Assembly: GCF_024713945.1 (NCBI RefSeq)
Contig: NC_134678.1
Location: forward strand, 2,418,001 to 2,482,000
Source of the DNA: Dermatophagoides farinae
Taxonomy: Eukaryota > Arthropoda > Arachnida > Sarcoptiformes > Pyroglyphidae
DNA length: 64,000 nt
Direction of reading: 5' to 3'
The notes below the pieces were generated by a model. It made no database searches. It saw only the letters and a list, made by a program, of their open reading frames with translations, and was not told the origin of the DNA. Shown one piece after another: positions 36,144-56,363 of the stretch; within the stretch, counting starts at the first letter, position 1; the number at the start of each line of letters is the position of its first letter. The position numbers and the translations under genes are program-made.

Positions 36144-36749
36144 TTAAAAACCAATTAAATCACTGATACTTTTAATCATATGACTTGTAAACGTTGTAGT
36201 ACGATATAAGGACATATATAAAGAGCTTGGTACGGCAAACAGTCGATTAATCAAACGATCGCATAATTCAAGCCTATTATAGATTGCTACGGTAGATGTC
36301 TTGGTTGGTAGATCATGGTTGTTTGACGTCATTTGTAATAATGGCCACGATGAATATTTAATCTGATTCAATGATTTACCAGATTCAAAATCACTAATGA
36401 TTTTTGGGATATCTTTTACATAGATAAGTTTGACAAGGTCAGTGTGAAAATAACGAGATACAAGACCAAGATTGCGACAATGATTGTTGGTCATGTTTCG
36501 TGATTTCAATTTTCCAAAGGAATGATGTCCAATTGTAGTGTAAATGATGGCCGTTTCGATTGTAAGTACAGCAATACTGTCATCAATCAATTCGACATTT
36601 AATGAACGTTTTCGATTAGTTACAATTTGTATATGTTCACGATATGATCGTAATTTCAACTTAGAATTTTCACGATTTGATAATCGTCGTAACGTTTTAT
36701 TACGGTAAGTGTGGTGGCCACAATGTAAAACTTTAAGTTTCATTTTCAT
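36144..36749 (-). CDS. Unrecognised basic protein, 201 residues
   Basis: Single open frame starting ATG AAA ATG, with a Lys/Arg-rich N-terminal third (TLRRLSNRENSKLKLRSYRE) and no signal peptide or clear membrane segment. The composition is not low-complexity, and the frame is bounded by a plausible convergent terminator, which favours a real gene. The N-terminus could be mitochondrial-targeting, but His/Cys (LHCGHH) near the start makes that uncertain. I cannot assign a family, and a further upstream exon is possible. Confidence 0.55.
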   Translation of the reverse strand: MKMKLKVLHCGHHTYRNKTLRRLSNRENSKLKLRSYREHIQIVTNRKRSLNVELIDDSIAVLTIETAIIYTTIGHHSFGKLKSRNMTNNHCRNLGLVSRYFHTDLVKLIYVKDIPKIISDFESGKSLNQIKYSSWPLLQMTSNNHDLPTKTSTVAIYNRLELCDRLINRLFAVPSSLYMSLYRTTTFTSHMIKSISDLIGF

Positions 36750-37959
36750 TATCTATAAAAATCAATGACAATAATTGAAACATGAAATAAACTATATTCA
36801 TCATTATAATAGCAAGAATTACCTGTCACATTTTTTTAAAAAAGGTATACCATAAATAATTCGGTCGACTAGGCTTCACAGAATACTTATTGTTGATTAG
36901 AATGAGTGGAGGTATATGTGCAAAGGATGATGAATCATGAATTTTTTTTCAGCTCAAAATGACTCGTCGATTTGGGCCATGTAAACAAAACAAAAATGAC
37001 TACTAATAATCAATAAACACATATGGCACACATGTGGAGCTATGGAGACGACTCTTGTTGGAACCAGTTTGCAACGATTTTTGTTGATTGTGAGATAATG
37101 TCCCTGCCGGAACAGTTCAATCTGAACATTTCCAAATAATCTACAAATAGATGGCGCAAGATGACTTTTTTAATTGATAGTAAGCTCGTTGGTTTAAAAT
37201 TCTGATTTTGTGCTAAAATTTGAATCATATTCTGATCCAAATTGAAATAATAAAATAAATAAAAAAATTAGTCAACAACAAATTCAAAATAAAAACAAAA
37301 ACAACAGGAAAATTTTTCACTCAATCAAAATGAAGAATATGCCAAAACTACATCATCGCACTAGGTCATGGTAATAATAAATAAATGGTATAATAATAAT
37401 AAAAAACAAAATTGTTGCTGCGTAGGAGAAAAATATTTCTTTCAAGAAAGAGACATAAATCTCTCCATATGTCTCTCTCTCTCTCCATAATTTTTTTTCT
37501 ATTCACCAATTATGGTCCTAGAAAAGTCAAAACACCAATAAACAACATACTTGTTGTGTACATGTTTGTTTACTGAGAATTGTAATTGAATGGATGTCAA
37601 TAATGCATCTAGCCGCATCAAAATGTGTTTGTGTGTGTGTGTGTATCAACACAGATGTAATAGCAGTGTTGTAATAAAAGAATGTAGCACGATGTTAGTT
37701 TCTCTTTTTTTTCAAAACAATGAAAATGAGTGTTATTATTTGACAGTTTTTTTTAATGACATATGAAGCAATCGAGGAAGTAATCGAATCAATGGAATAA
37801 AATAATTTTAATCAACTATATAGAATCGATCAATTTCAAAGAATGATTCTTTGTTTTTTTTTCGCTGTGTTGTCTGTTGTATGAGTATGTATTCAAATTG
37901 ATAAAATGATTGTACGTAAAAAAAATTTTGTAATATTGTTAATTGTGAATTTGAAACAT
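36750..37959. other. Intergenic between the orphan gene and Mad
   Basis: Contains the promoter side of the orphan gene and the 3' UTR of Mad. A TAGATGGCGC motif lies near 37147-37156. A GT run lies near 37627-37644. Open frames here are short and lack a Met start. Confidence 0.45.
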
Positions 37960-47200
<9,241 letters not shown>

Positions 47201-48802
47201 ATGTTTGACAATCGGTCATCATCATCAACAACAATAATGGCTCGAAATTCGTTTAGTAGAATCAGTGATTATCTTTGTGAAGAGATTCTTATGTACCTTC
47301 CACCCGAAGATAAAATTCGTTTAGAATTTGTGTCACAACAATTTAAAAGAACCATTTTTCGACGTCAATATCGATTCGTCATAGCACCAAGCTGTAATGA
47401 ATGGTCAAAAGTGAAGAATGTTCTTCTTAAACGTTTTGTTGGTGATTTCAATGTTATACACAAGATTGATATTCAACTATTTGACAAGATTCTTTCGAAA
47501 TTTCGTTACATCGATGATTTTGCAATTCATTACAATCTTGACACATCAAACATGGATGAAATATTCGAATGTCTAATGCGTCATTGTATTCGAATACGAA
47601 GAATGGATGCTAATTTTTTCAATGTAAGCGAAAAAACATTGGATGCATTTGGCAAACGATTTGGTCATAGTCTTCGTGTGGTTAAATCGAGCATTGTGAG
47701 TAATACAAAAATTCCAAACAGTTTTGCTCTGTTGAGACATTGTTCAAATCTAGTATCATTGAATGGTTCGGAGTTTTTGAATGAAAAATTATGGAATAAT
47801 GTCTTCAATACAATGCTTGAGAATGACTATACAAATGAAGAGGATATTGGCGAAGATGATGAAGCAGAAGCCGTAATGCAGGATTGTAATGAATTTTGCC
47901 TGGAAAAAGAGAATTTTAATGAAGTTGTATTACCAAATTTAAAATCATGTTATCTGAAAGTAACCAATGAAGAAGGTGTTAATCATTTGGAAAAATTTTC
48001 CGATGTCTTCATGAATCGTTTGGAAAAGATCAAAGTAGAACTTGTTGATTATATTGCACGTCATCATTATATGGTAAATTTTATATTTCCATTAGGAATT
48101 TGTAAATTTCGTAATCTACGTGAATGTATACTTACATTAAAATATAATGGTGGTTATGATGCCGATTTCTTATGGATCAATAATGGTTTGAATGGTATTG
48201 CACAGGATTGTACAAAAATTCAACATTTAGGTATCGATTTTATTGGACATCAAGATTTTTTCATCAATCATGTGTTACAGGCATTAACCTGTTTCAAAAC
48301 ATTACCTCATCTTAGTATATCGATATCCATGTATAATAAAGGTCTTAATTTTCCCGTTATGCCATCGTTGAATCAATTAGATCTCGCCTATCCACGTTTA
48401 TATCAATGTACACATCTTAAACAACTTGTCTATAGCTTTCCAAACATAATTGTTCTTCGTTTACATCGAATGTATTTTTTCAATGATGTTCTACTTAATT
48501 CATTGATTGGCTTGAAAAAATTACAAACATTAAGGGTAGGTGGCCTATGTCCACCCGATGTATCGACTATTGGTTTGAAAACATTTCTAAATGCTGCACA
48601 ACAAATACGATCAATAGGTTTTGATACTAGACCAAAAATCGATACAAAAACATTTGAAATGATTATAGATTTTGTACAAAAACATGAAAATATCTATTAT
48701 GATTTTGATTTCTGTCTAGAAGATTTTGATCCAAATGAAAAGAAAGAATTTGAACAATTTTTCAACAAAGTTCAACTGCCAAAAAATTTATCAATTAAAT
48801 AG
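47201..48802 (+). CDS. F-box protein with degenerate leucine-rich repeats
   Basis: A single-exon frame of 533 residues. An F-box lies at about residues 17-60 (FSRISDYLCEEILMYLPPEDKIRLEFVSQQFKR, in two parts: ISDYLCEEILMYLPPEDK and LEFVSQQFKR) and would bind Skp1 in an SCF ubiquitin ligase. The rest is built of weak Leu-rich strands, clearest at LPHLSISISMYNKG, MPSLNQLDLAYPRL, FPNIIVLRLHRMYF and LKKLQTLRVGG, presumably the substrate-binding part. An acidic insert (NEEDIGEDDEAEAVMQD) sits near residue 225. Either ATG at 47201 or the one at 47237 could be used. No one-to-one orthologue comes to mind; mite genomes may carry several such genes, but that is not shown here. Confidence 0.8.
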   Translation: MFDNRSSSSTTIMARNSFSRISDYLCEEILMYLPPEDKIRLEFVSQQFKRTIFRRQYRFVIAPSCNEWSKVKNVLLKRFVGDFNVIHKIDIQLFDKILSKFRYIDDFAIHYNLDTSNMDEIFECLMRHCIRIRRMDANFFNVSEKTLDAFGKRFGHSLRVVKSSIVSNTKIPNSFALLRHCSNLVSLNGSEFLNEKLWNNVFNTMLENDYTNEEDIGEDDEAEAVMQDCNEFCLEKENFNEVVLPNLKSCYLKVTNEEGVNHLEKFSDVFMNRLEKIKVELVDYIARHHYMVNFIFPLGICKFRNLRECILTLKYNGGYDADFLWINNGLNGIAQDCTKIQHLGIDFIGHQDFFINHVLQALTCFKTLPHLSISISMYNKGLNFPVMPSLNQLDLAYPRLYQCTHLKQLVYSFPNIIVLRLHRMYFFNDVLLNSLIGLKKLQTLRVGGLCPPDVSTIGLKTFLNAAQQIRSIGFDTRPKIDTKTFEMIIDFVQKHENIYYDFDFCLEDFDPNEKKEFEQFFNKVQLPKNLSIK

Positions 48803-49792
48803 ATTCGAATGTAATCATTGGCCCAAGAAATGATAAGAAGAAGAAATCATATGTTGAAAATTTAATTATGTTTTTCTTTTCTTTGTTATTCATGATTTTT
48901 TTTGTTTTGATTTGATGCTTTATAATAATTGTACAAACAGCAGCAGCAGCAGCACCCACATCATCATTTGAATTATTTTTCTAATAAAAACTATTCATTA
49001 ATCTAAAACATTAAAATGAAAAAAGTAAATTGGCTGTTTTTATTCCTCTTTTTCTGGTCTAATGATTCGAAACAAGATAATAAAGTATGCTGACTAAGTT
49101 TCGGATTGAATTACAAAAAAAAACTATTTTAAAAAGACAAAAGGAATGCTCATGAATGATTGTGAGATCACAAAAATAATTTAGTGTCAAATAGTGAATG
49201 TGAAAAAAAAAAGAAATTTCTTGAATGTTATCCAATTCTTCATTCTTTTTTGTGTTGCTATGAATATTGAAAATACGGTCACAAGAACAACAATATGAAT
49301 ACAGAGGATTCAAAATTCATCAACCAGTTGATTCTAGTCAAATGTTCATGGCTACAAAGTCAAATGGGAAATCTCTCATACATATTTTTTTTTGTTGTTT
49401 TTGTTTTGCTTTCAATGTAATGTATGTGACAATTATGAGAATCAAAATGAAATTTTTTTTTAGGTATCAGAATTAAATTTTTTATATTTCTTCAATCAAG
49501 TGAATTGGATTGATAGCTTGTAAAAAAAAGATGTGAAGAATGTGTCAAGTCATTAATTTCTACTAGTAACAATAAATTAATCACTCAATTCATTCATTTG
49601 GTTGACAATGAATTTACCAGTTAAATACTTCAATATCAAATAAAATAGAGCACTAAAAGAAAAATAGTGACGGAATACATATGAAAGGATGTAAATAAGG
49701 AAATTGAAGTTTTTGATTTGTTATTCGTTGTGTACTAAAATTATATGACTTTTAAGCAGCAGCAATAACAATTTTGTCATAACCGGATTATT
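48803..49792. other. Intergenic between convergent F-box and isomerase genes
   Basis: Holds both 3' UTRs. A CAG triplet run lies near 48940-48953 and AATAAA occurs at several positions (for example near 48979). No coding frame that I can support. Confidence 0.45.
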
Positions 49793-50696
49793 CTATTCGG
49801 CGTATTTTTTTACCCAATCAAAAGTGTCAGTCGTATGATCTGAATTCCAAAACAAAATATACACATACAATGATGATAATATTTTTATGCGTTTTAATTT
49901 CGAACATTCTACATACCGGAATAGTATTCCAATCCGATGTAATCATCGTAAACGGTTGATAGTTTTCTAAGAATAAAGTCATGATTCAATTCACCATCAT
50001 TAAAAGGATTGTCACGAAGTGGTACTTGTGATATCTGTACATGTCCAATATGATCTTTTAATAGATCAATATAATGGCTTATGTTACCATGAAGTCGTTG
50101 ACAATGATATGTGTCAAACATGATTTTCAGATTTGGTTCATTTAATTCTTTCACTAGATTCAGTGCGTCATCATATGACCGAAGATAATATGGAATACCA
50201 GCCAGATATAAAGGTTCAATTAAACACATTACATTCATACGGTTAAGAAAACGTGCTCCTTGAATCAATAATTTTTTTGTTCGTTCTTCGATAGTATTCG
50301 ATTCAGTTAGTGTTAACATCAAATGAACTTTACGGACATTTAATGTTTTAACGTAATCGCCCAAAAGATTCAATTCGATTTCGAACTGTTTTTCCGTTGG
50401 AAATTCTGGATATTTACGCATCACATTTACGCTGTTGATCAAAATGAATTCCGGGTGAGAATCGCCCGCACTTTCAATGACATTTTTCCAATCAGTCAAT
50501 GAATTTTTATAGGGATCTTGAGCTTCAACCGCTTGAAATCGGTAATCTTTTCTGAATGTAAAAAAAATATTGACAAATTAAAAATTAGAAACTTGGCGTA
50601 TTATTACCTGTTGAGAATTTCTTTATAACTCTCAATGTGATCCGAAATATCGTTGAATAATGTTGTGATATTGGCAGAAAATCTAAACCGTTTCAT
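49793..50696 (-). CDS. HYI: Hydroxypyruvate isomerase-like protein
   Basis: TIM-barrel enzyme of the xylose isomerase-like superfamily; bacterial Hyi interconverts hydroxypyruvate and tartronate semialdehyde, while the animal substrate is less certain. Exons 50608-50696, 49917-50551 and 49793-49839 join in phase (2, then 1) to 256 residues, slightly shorter than human HYI. The N-terminus MKRFRFSANITTLF matches the family's RFSANLSWLF. Likely metal and catalytic residues are in CLIEPL (Glu), MFDTYHCQ (Asp/His), HVQISQVP (His, Gln) and IGLEYYSG (Glu), the expected order along the barrel. The last exon is only 47 bp (ending WVKKYAE), too short to find without splice reasoning. The gene looks intact and functional. 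Confidence 0.9.
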
Positions 50697-50982
50697 TGTT
50701 TGAGTTAAAGTTGTTCGATGTGGTAAAATGATAAATTTAGAATATATTTGCAACACTGACAGTCAGATATTTATACACACTCAGATATCAAATTAATTGA
50801 GCACACTAGAGTTTCATTGATTTTAGCGCTTACAAACAAATTATTAGATTTGATATGACAAAAAAAAACAAAATCATGAAAATAACATTCACAACATAAA
50901 ACACATGTCGTCCTATCATTTATGAATAGTAAAAAACAAAAGCAACATTTACAGGAAACATAATCAAAAAAAAATTTGTTTT

Positions 50983-51300
50983 TCAATAATCAAAATCTTC
51001 AAAATCTTCTTCAAAATATGATTCCCATGAATCTTCATCTATCTGATAAAGCATTGAATATTGTCCATTATCATCATCAGAATATTGTGGGCTGTCGTTG
51101 CATTTGAATCCTGTATCACCACCTGGCCCAAAATATTTTTGCCATCCCGTTTTTTGATTGAATGTTGGTTCATTTTTAATGCCCATGGCTTCATCTTGTT
51201 GCTCAACATCATCAACGATTGCCAAGTTCCCGGTACTAACTTCTTTTCCTTTCATCGATGATTCTTTATTCAAATCGATTCTGGACAAATCCTGACACAT
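50983..51300 (-). CDS. Small acidic protein, unknown function
   Basis: A 105-codon frame from ATG at 51298-51300. It is hydrophilic and strongly acidic at the C-terminus (DEDSWESYFEEDFEDFDY), with a central QKTGWQKYFGPGGDTGF. It has no signal peptide, membrane segment or known domain. Composition is better than chance for this AT-rich DNA (Trp, Gly, Pro present). A disordered, acidic regulator is possible but unproven, and further exons upstream cannot be excluded. Confidence 0.5.
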   Translation of the reverse strand: MCQDLSRIDLNKESSMKGKEVSTGNLAIVDDVEQQDEAMGIKNEPTFNQKTGWQKYFGPGGDTGFKCNDSPQYSDDDNGQYSMLYQIDEDSWESYFEEDFEDFDY

Positions 51301-52544
51301 TGTCTTTTCGTTTTTTTGATTCCAATATCTCCTTCCTCATCATTATGGATCGATGACATTTTTTACTACAAATTGAGATTTAACAAATCAAATTTTAAAC
51401 CTTTCCCGGATCGAAAATGAATTTAAAATAAGCAAACAATCTAATTGAATTGAATTCTTAGAATCGAATTATCCAATAATTCGATTTTCCAAACTATTTG
51501 TTGGCTAACGTATGTTTACAATCTAAATCACTAATGTCAATGGAGATTATCATATTGATTGTGATTGTTGTCGTTGCCATGCTCGACAATGTTTTTTTTT
51601 TACTTCCTTACTTTTTATTCCTTTATTCATTTTTATTACCATAGTATCTAATATTATCTCAAACATCTACAGTAAAACGGAAAAATTGGAAAAAGATCAA
51701 ATTATAGTTTGTTCGTACTCTTTTATTGCCTAAAATATCTTTCATTCATTCATTCATTCATTTGGATCGTACATAAATACACCCACTTATTGGATGTTGC
51801 CTGTTATCATCATTGTGTTGTTTTCATCATTATCATCATCATTTATATTGGATTGATAAATGTGGTTCCAATATGCTCATTCTATAGCGGATGAAAACGT
51901 GATTAACGTGATGGAAGCATCTGGATACAAAAAAAAAAAAATTTTTGCCTAAAAGAGTCGTGAAAGAGCATGAGATCTATAGCAATAATGAATTTGACAA
52001 CAAATAATATTGACTTTGTTATAATTGCTACAACAACCCATAATCATCATCAACGATGGCGACGACACCAATTTTGATTTGATTACAGACGGCTGTTTCA
52101 TGTTATCACATTAATAGATATTATTATTATTGCATCGTATTGATTATGGTGTTGATGATGCCATGGAAAAAAAATTATTCAATGAATGATTGTCATTGTA
52201 ATAATTTGACAAATTGGAAAACAAATCGACCGATTTTAATGTTACTATTCAACATATCGATTATTATTGTTCACTGAATTCTGAATTTGATTCAAGTAAA
52301 TATATAAAATTTCGATAATGAATTCAAATAATTAAAAATTTCTTTTTTTTCAGAGATAATTTCAAATGTTAATGACAATGGACAATTTTCTTCCCATTTC
52401 ACATGAGAGAACGATTTTATTTAATTAGTGTACTAAAAATTTTTCCATTTCAACTAAACTTGTCATCATCTTCATAATTAATCTGTTCTCGAATTTTTAC
52501 TCTAGTGAAAACTAAAATTCGTCTACTTATATACATCATTTAAA
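51301..52544. other. Intergenic, no gene seen
   Basis: AT-rich, with TTCATTCATTCA tetranucleotide repeats near 51740-51760 and ATC runs. It presumably includes promoters for the divergent neighbours on each side. Confidence 0.45.
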
Positions 52545-53240
52545 ATGTCAACGGATTTAATGGTAATGACAATAAAATAATTATCTAATGAGATTAATGT
52601 ATAAAATTTTATTTTATTTTCATGGACAAAGAATTCACCGAGTATACGTCGATCCAATTCTTATCGGATTGCATTGAGAAAATCTGGTGTTCCCAAAGAA
52701 TTGCTAGAAAATAATGATTATCAATCCAATGCTGATAATAATGATTATCAATCCAATGCTGATAATAATGAATCTCAACAACAGACACAATCGACAACAT
52801 CAGCGTCAATATCGAAAGAAAGATTATTTAAAAAACGAAAACAACAAGGAATAAACCCAATTTTTTCATCATCAAAAATATCCTCAAGAGATTCCAATGA
52901 AAAAGAAATGATTTTAATGGCCATTAATGGCGATAATGATGGTGGTAATGTATATTATAAACAAAAAAGTCACGATGATGATGAAAATGATGAAGATAGT
53001 AATGATGAAACATTGACATTAAAACCTTTATCATTGGATACGGAATTCGAAACACAAATCGATAATGTACAAAGAGAAAGTATCGTCCAAAATGGTCAAC
53101 ATTCGAAAATAAAAAATGACCAAATCATCGAGAAAAATATTAATGATGAACAAAATATTTATTCAAAATGTAAACATTTATTCTGTTTATTTTGTTGTTG
53201 TAATTATTGTTGTTGTCTACTTCGAGATTATTTTTCTTGA
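52545..53240 (+). CDS. Low-complexity protein with a Cys-rich C-terminus, unknown
   Basis: Proposed exons are 52545-52562 (MSTDLM, donor GTAATG) and 52632-53240 (acceptor ACAAAG), a 69-bp intron in phase 0, giving 208 residues. The start is the uncertain part: the main frame has no ATG of its own, so an upstream exon is required. The N-terminus has a basic RRSNSYR segment and KSGVPKELLE. Then comes an imperfect tandem of NADNNDYQS, a basic KERLFKKRKQQG patch, an acidic run (DDDENDEDSNDE) and a terminal Cys cluster (CLFCCCNYCCCLL) that could be palmitoylated. I do not recognise a family. Confidence 0.45.
52715..52770. repeat. Tandem 27-bp coding repeat
   Basis: Two adjacent, near-perfect copies of a 27-bp unit (contains GATTATCAATCCAATGCT), preserving frame and encoding two copies of NDYQSNADN. 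A partial third unit (AATAATGA) follows. Identity of the copies suggests recent duplication. Confidence 0.85.
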
Positions 53241-53385
53241 AAATGAAAAAAATTCCTTATTGTGATTTAATAGACATAATGATCATCTAGAAATAATGAT
53301 AATTCAAATCGTTTTTTTTATTCATTCATTTATTCAAAATGTCCAAATATAATCATTCATTTGAATATGAATCGATTCGCAACAA

Positions 53386-53843
53386 TCATTGTTTCATTTT
53401 ATCTTCTAAATCTTTCATGAAAAGTAAAAGTCGTTCACATGAATCGTATGCAAAATTAATTGCCTCTTGTTTTTTAGTACCATCGGTTTCATTTTTAATA
53501 GCGTCCTCGGTCTTTTTCTGAAATATTATCACAATATAATTAATGCAAATCAGTTTAATCAATCACTTACATTCAATCGATGTAATCCATCCATAAGGAT
53601 TTTACCATATGCTTGAACAAATTCTTCATCGACATATTTTTTCAATGCGTTTGAAAGAAAATTTTCTGCCTGTTTACATTCATCTTCATATTCTTTTTTA
53701 CTGTAGTCACCGGTTATTGGAGACGATAAAACTTTTTTGTTTTTGTTTCAAAAATTTATTTATTAGAATTTGAACAATAAATTTAGGTACTCACCAATAG
53801 TCACCAAAATGGCTACAATGGTTAATTGAAAAAAGTGATTCAT
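53386..53843 (-). CDS. Small secreted alpha-helical protein
   Basis: Three short exons (53795-53843, 53571-53731, 53386-53517) with GT-AG introns of 63 and 53 bp and consistent phase (1, then 0) give 113 residues. Residues 1-17 are a signal peptide (MNHFFQLTIVAILVTIG), cut near the first intron. The mature protein is charged and predicted helical: DYSKKEYEDECKQAENFLS, EEFVQAYGKILMDGLHRL, AINFAYDSCERLLLFMKDL. It has two Cys that could form one disulfide. Size, secretion and helical build recall small mite secreted proteins, including group 5/21 allergens, but I see no sequence match to them. Every exon is below the length usually reported as an open frame, so it is easily missed. Confidence 0.78.
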
Positions 53844-55725
53844 TTTGAGCAAAAAAAAAAAAAATTAAAGTTTCTTTTCAGATGCTAATACTCAATACCA
53901 AACGATAAAATGTATGGCCTGATTTTTATTTCATTCGCAGGGAATTATCAAAAAAAAGGAAATTTCCAATATTTTATCTTAATCCATTGAATTAGATCAA
54001 GTGTTTACCGACTAATTTTAGGTTCTTTTTCCAGTGTATCTCTCATTTCTAATCAGTATATTAATTAATTTTGCTTTATAAAAATTAGCTAAAATCAATT
54101 ATCATACGACAACAACAATTAAAATTGATTGTAATCAAAGTTGGTCCATAATATCTTGATTCAATCTATGATGATTTTTTTTTCATTGTTTTTTTTCTTT
54201 TTGCTACAGACCTTCAGTTATTTCTATTGATTTATAAATTTTTTCATAATGGGTAGAATGACAACACGTGATTCATAATTTATAATGATGATGAACCTAC
54301 GCTTCTAAAACTATATGGTCAATTCAATAATAGTAGCCATATACGAACAAAAATACATGAAAATTATCATTGAAATTTTTGAAAAATTTATTTTCATCTA
54401 ACATCATCATTACAATCATCATTCTTGCAGGCAAACTGTTGCATGCAAATACAAATAAAAATTCCAATAAATAATGAATGTAGTGGCAAAAAAAATCCTT
54501 GAAAATTGACATGAATCCAATGTTTTTTCTTGTCAGGTTTTGCCCAATATTATTGCATGTTATTCATTGCAACACCTTGCACACACGCACATACATTGTT
54601 GAAAATAATTGTAGAGAATTGAATAGAATTGCAAAAAAAAAACAAAAACCATACGAATTCTTCGTACTTTTATTATTATAACTATACATCTTTTGGTAAT
54701 GAACTTGAATCGATCAATCAATTTTTGTTTTCAAGTAAATATTAGTATGAAATATCAGTCAATTCATTTGAATTCAGATAGGAAGGGTGGTCCTATCGAA
54801 CAAAAAAAAAATAAAAAGAAACCTCTAATGGATATTTTTTTATTAAATTCAACATGAAATGGAAAATCTTCAATCATTTGTGATGTGATGAATTTTTTTT
54901 TTTTGAAAACAAACTTTTTTCCTATCAATCTCATCATCATTTGACACGACTGGAAATATTTTTGAAACAAGTTTATGTATCATTTTAAATCTGAAATTCA
55001 TCATATCATACATTCATATACAAACATACAAAATTTATCATTCAAAGTGGAACAATTTTTTTTTCTTCAACCTTTAAGGTTATACAGACATTTTTTTCTC
55101 TCACTTTAAATCATCTTAACATCTTGATTTTTCTCATGCTACTATAATTAAGTGAGAATATGTTAATAAGTGAAAGTGATACAAAAAACAAAAAAATTTC
55201 TCGAGTTTGAAAAAAAAGTTTCAACTTTATTGATTAATAAATAGGTGCATAATTTGTTTGTTGTCTACTTGTTAGTGTATGTGTCTCTCTGTGTTCATAT
55301 AATATATATTGTGAGATGTTCATATTTAATTCGTGGTGAGTTAATTTTTCTTTTGGATTTCGTTCATTTCATCTTAGTTAGGATTGTCTTGTTGTGTATG
55401 AAAAACGTTTTATTTGAATCTGGATATTCAAAATAAATTTTCAAATTTGACAATGAATTTGGTCAGTTTTTTTCCACTTGTAGATGGCTAATACTTGAAC
55501 TATTTTTTTTATCGTGTTTTTTGTTCGTAATGATAATATCATATTGTATTCAATTTATGACCAATGTGACGTGTGTTGTTGTTCCCGTTGTCCTTGTTTT
55601 CATTTCCTTTCGTTTTGCATTTGATGATTTTTAATGACAACCATTCGATTTAATTTACTTTATTTTACCTATATAGTTATTGGTACAATTTCAAACATTA
55701 AAATTGAAATATTTTCCCATAAAAA
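53844..55725. other. Intergenic, no gene seen
   Basis: AT-rich with homopolymer tracts. A TAGATGGCTA motif lies near 55481-55490, about 240 bp before the cytokine-like gene. Short frames at 54324-54512 and 55245-55436 are repeat-like and lack domains. Confidence 0.45.
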
Positions 55726-56172
55726 ATGGCTCAATCATCAAATATTAGTTCACGAATGTTCTGTGTGTTGTTGATAATGTTATCTAGTCATTTTATATGT
55801 TCATCATTTGCTGCAGCCACTCGAAAATATTGTCAAACATCCAATGATTGTAATGAAAATCAATGTTGTATCGAAACACCTATTGGATGGAAATTCTGTC
55901 TTGATTATGAACAATCTGGTGAAACTTGTTTTTATCGTTACAGAACGCCGGTAAGTCTATTCTTTGATTCCTTTATGATATCTTAATTTATTAATTTTTT
56001 CCCAACTCTCTTTTTTTAGACTTGTGGCTGTGCACGAGGATTAAAATGTGTATCAACAAGTCCGATGCAACCAGGAGATTGGAATCATGATTATATTTGT
56101 GCACGAGTACGACCATTCCAATATCATAAATTAGTTCCATATTTTAATGATGAAAATCATTTATACAAATGA
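55726..56172 (+). CDS. Astakine/prokineticin (MIT)-like secreted cytokine
   Basis: Exons 55726-55950 and 56020-56172 (69-bp intron, phase 0) give 125 residues. Signal peptide about residues 1-30 (FCVLLIMLSSHFICSSFAAA). The mature part has ten Cys in a prokineticin/MIT-like order: C-x6-C-x4-CC, then C, C, CxC, C, C (YCQTSNDCNENQCC, KFCLDYEQSGETC, TCGCARGLKC, YICAR). This resembles arthropod astakines, which drive haemocyte proliferation in crustaceans, and the colipase-fold toxins MIT1 and spider AVIT-like peptides. The AVIT N-terminus of vertebrate prokineticins is absent, as in astakines. The intron falls just before the CxC motif. Either a blood-cell cytokine or a secreted effector would fit; the fold assignment is stronger than the function. 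Confidence 0.75.
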
Positions 56173-56363
56173 AAATTTTATTCACGATTGTTTTATGTTC
56201 TTTTTAACCTCATTTTTTGTCAAATAATAATAAATAATAAATCGGAAAAAATTTAAATAATTTATTTAGAAATTTAATTTAATTGAATTCTCACAATTTT
56301 TTGTTTTTGAATATAAAAATCAAGTCAAAGAAAAAACTCATCGATTGTAGATTTCGATAAAAA

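Noticed and set aside
37040-37240. 66-codon frame on the minus strand upstream of the orphan gene
   Set aside because: Its first codon is TTG and no linking splice site was convincing; I did not join it to the 36144-36749 gene.
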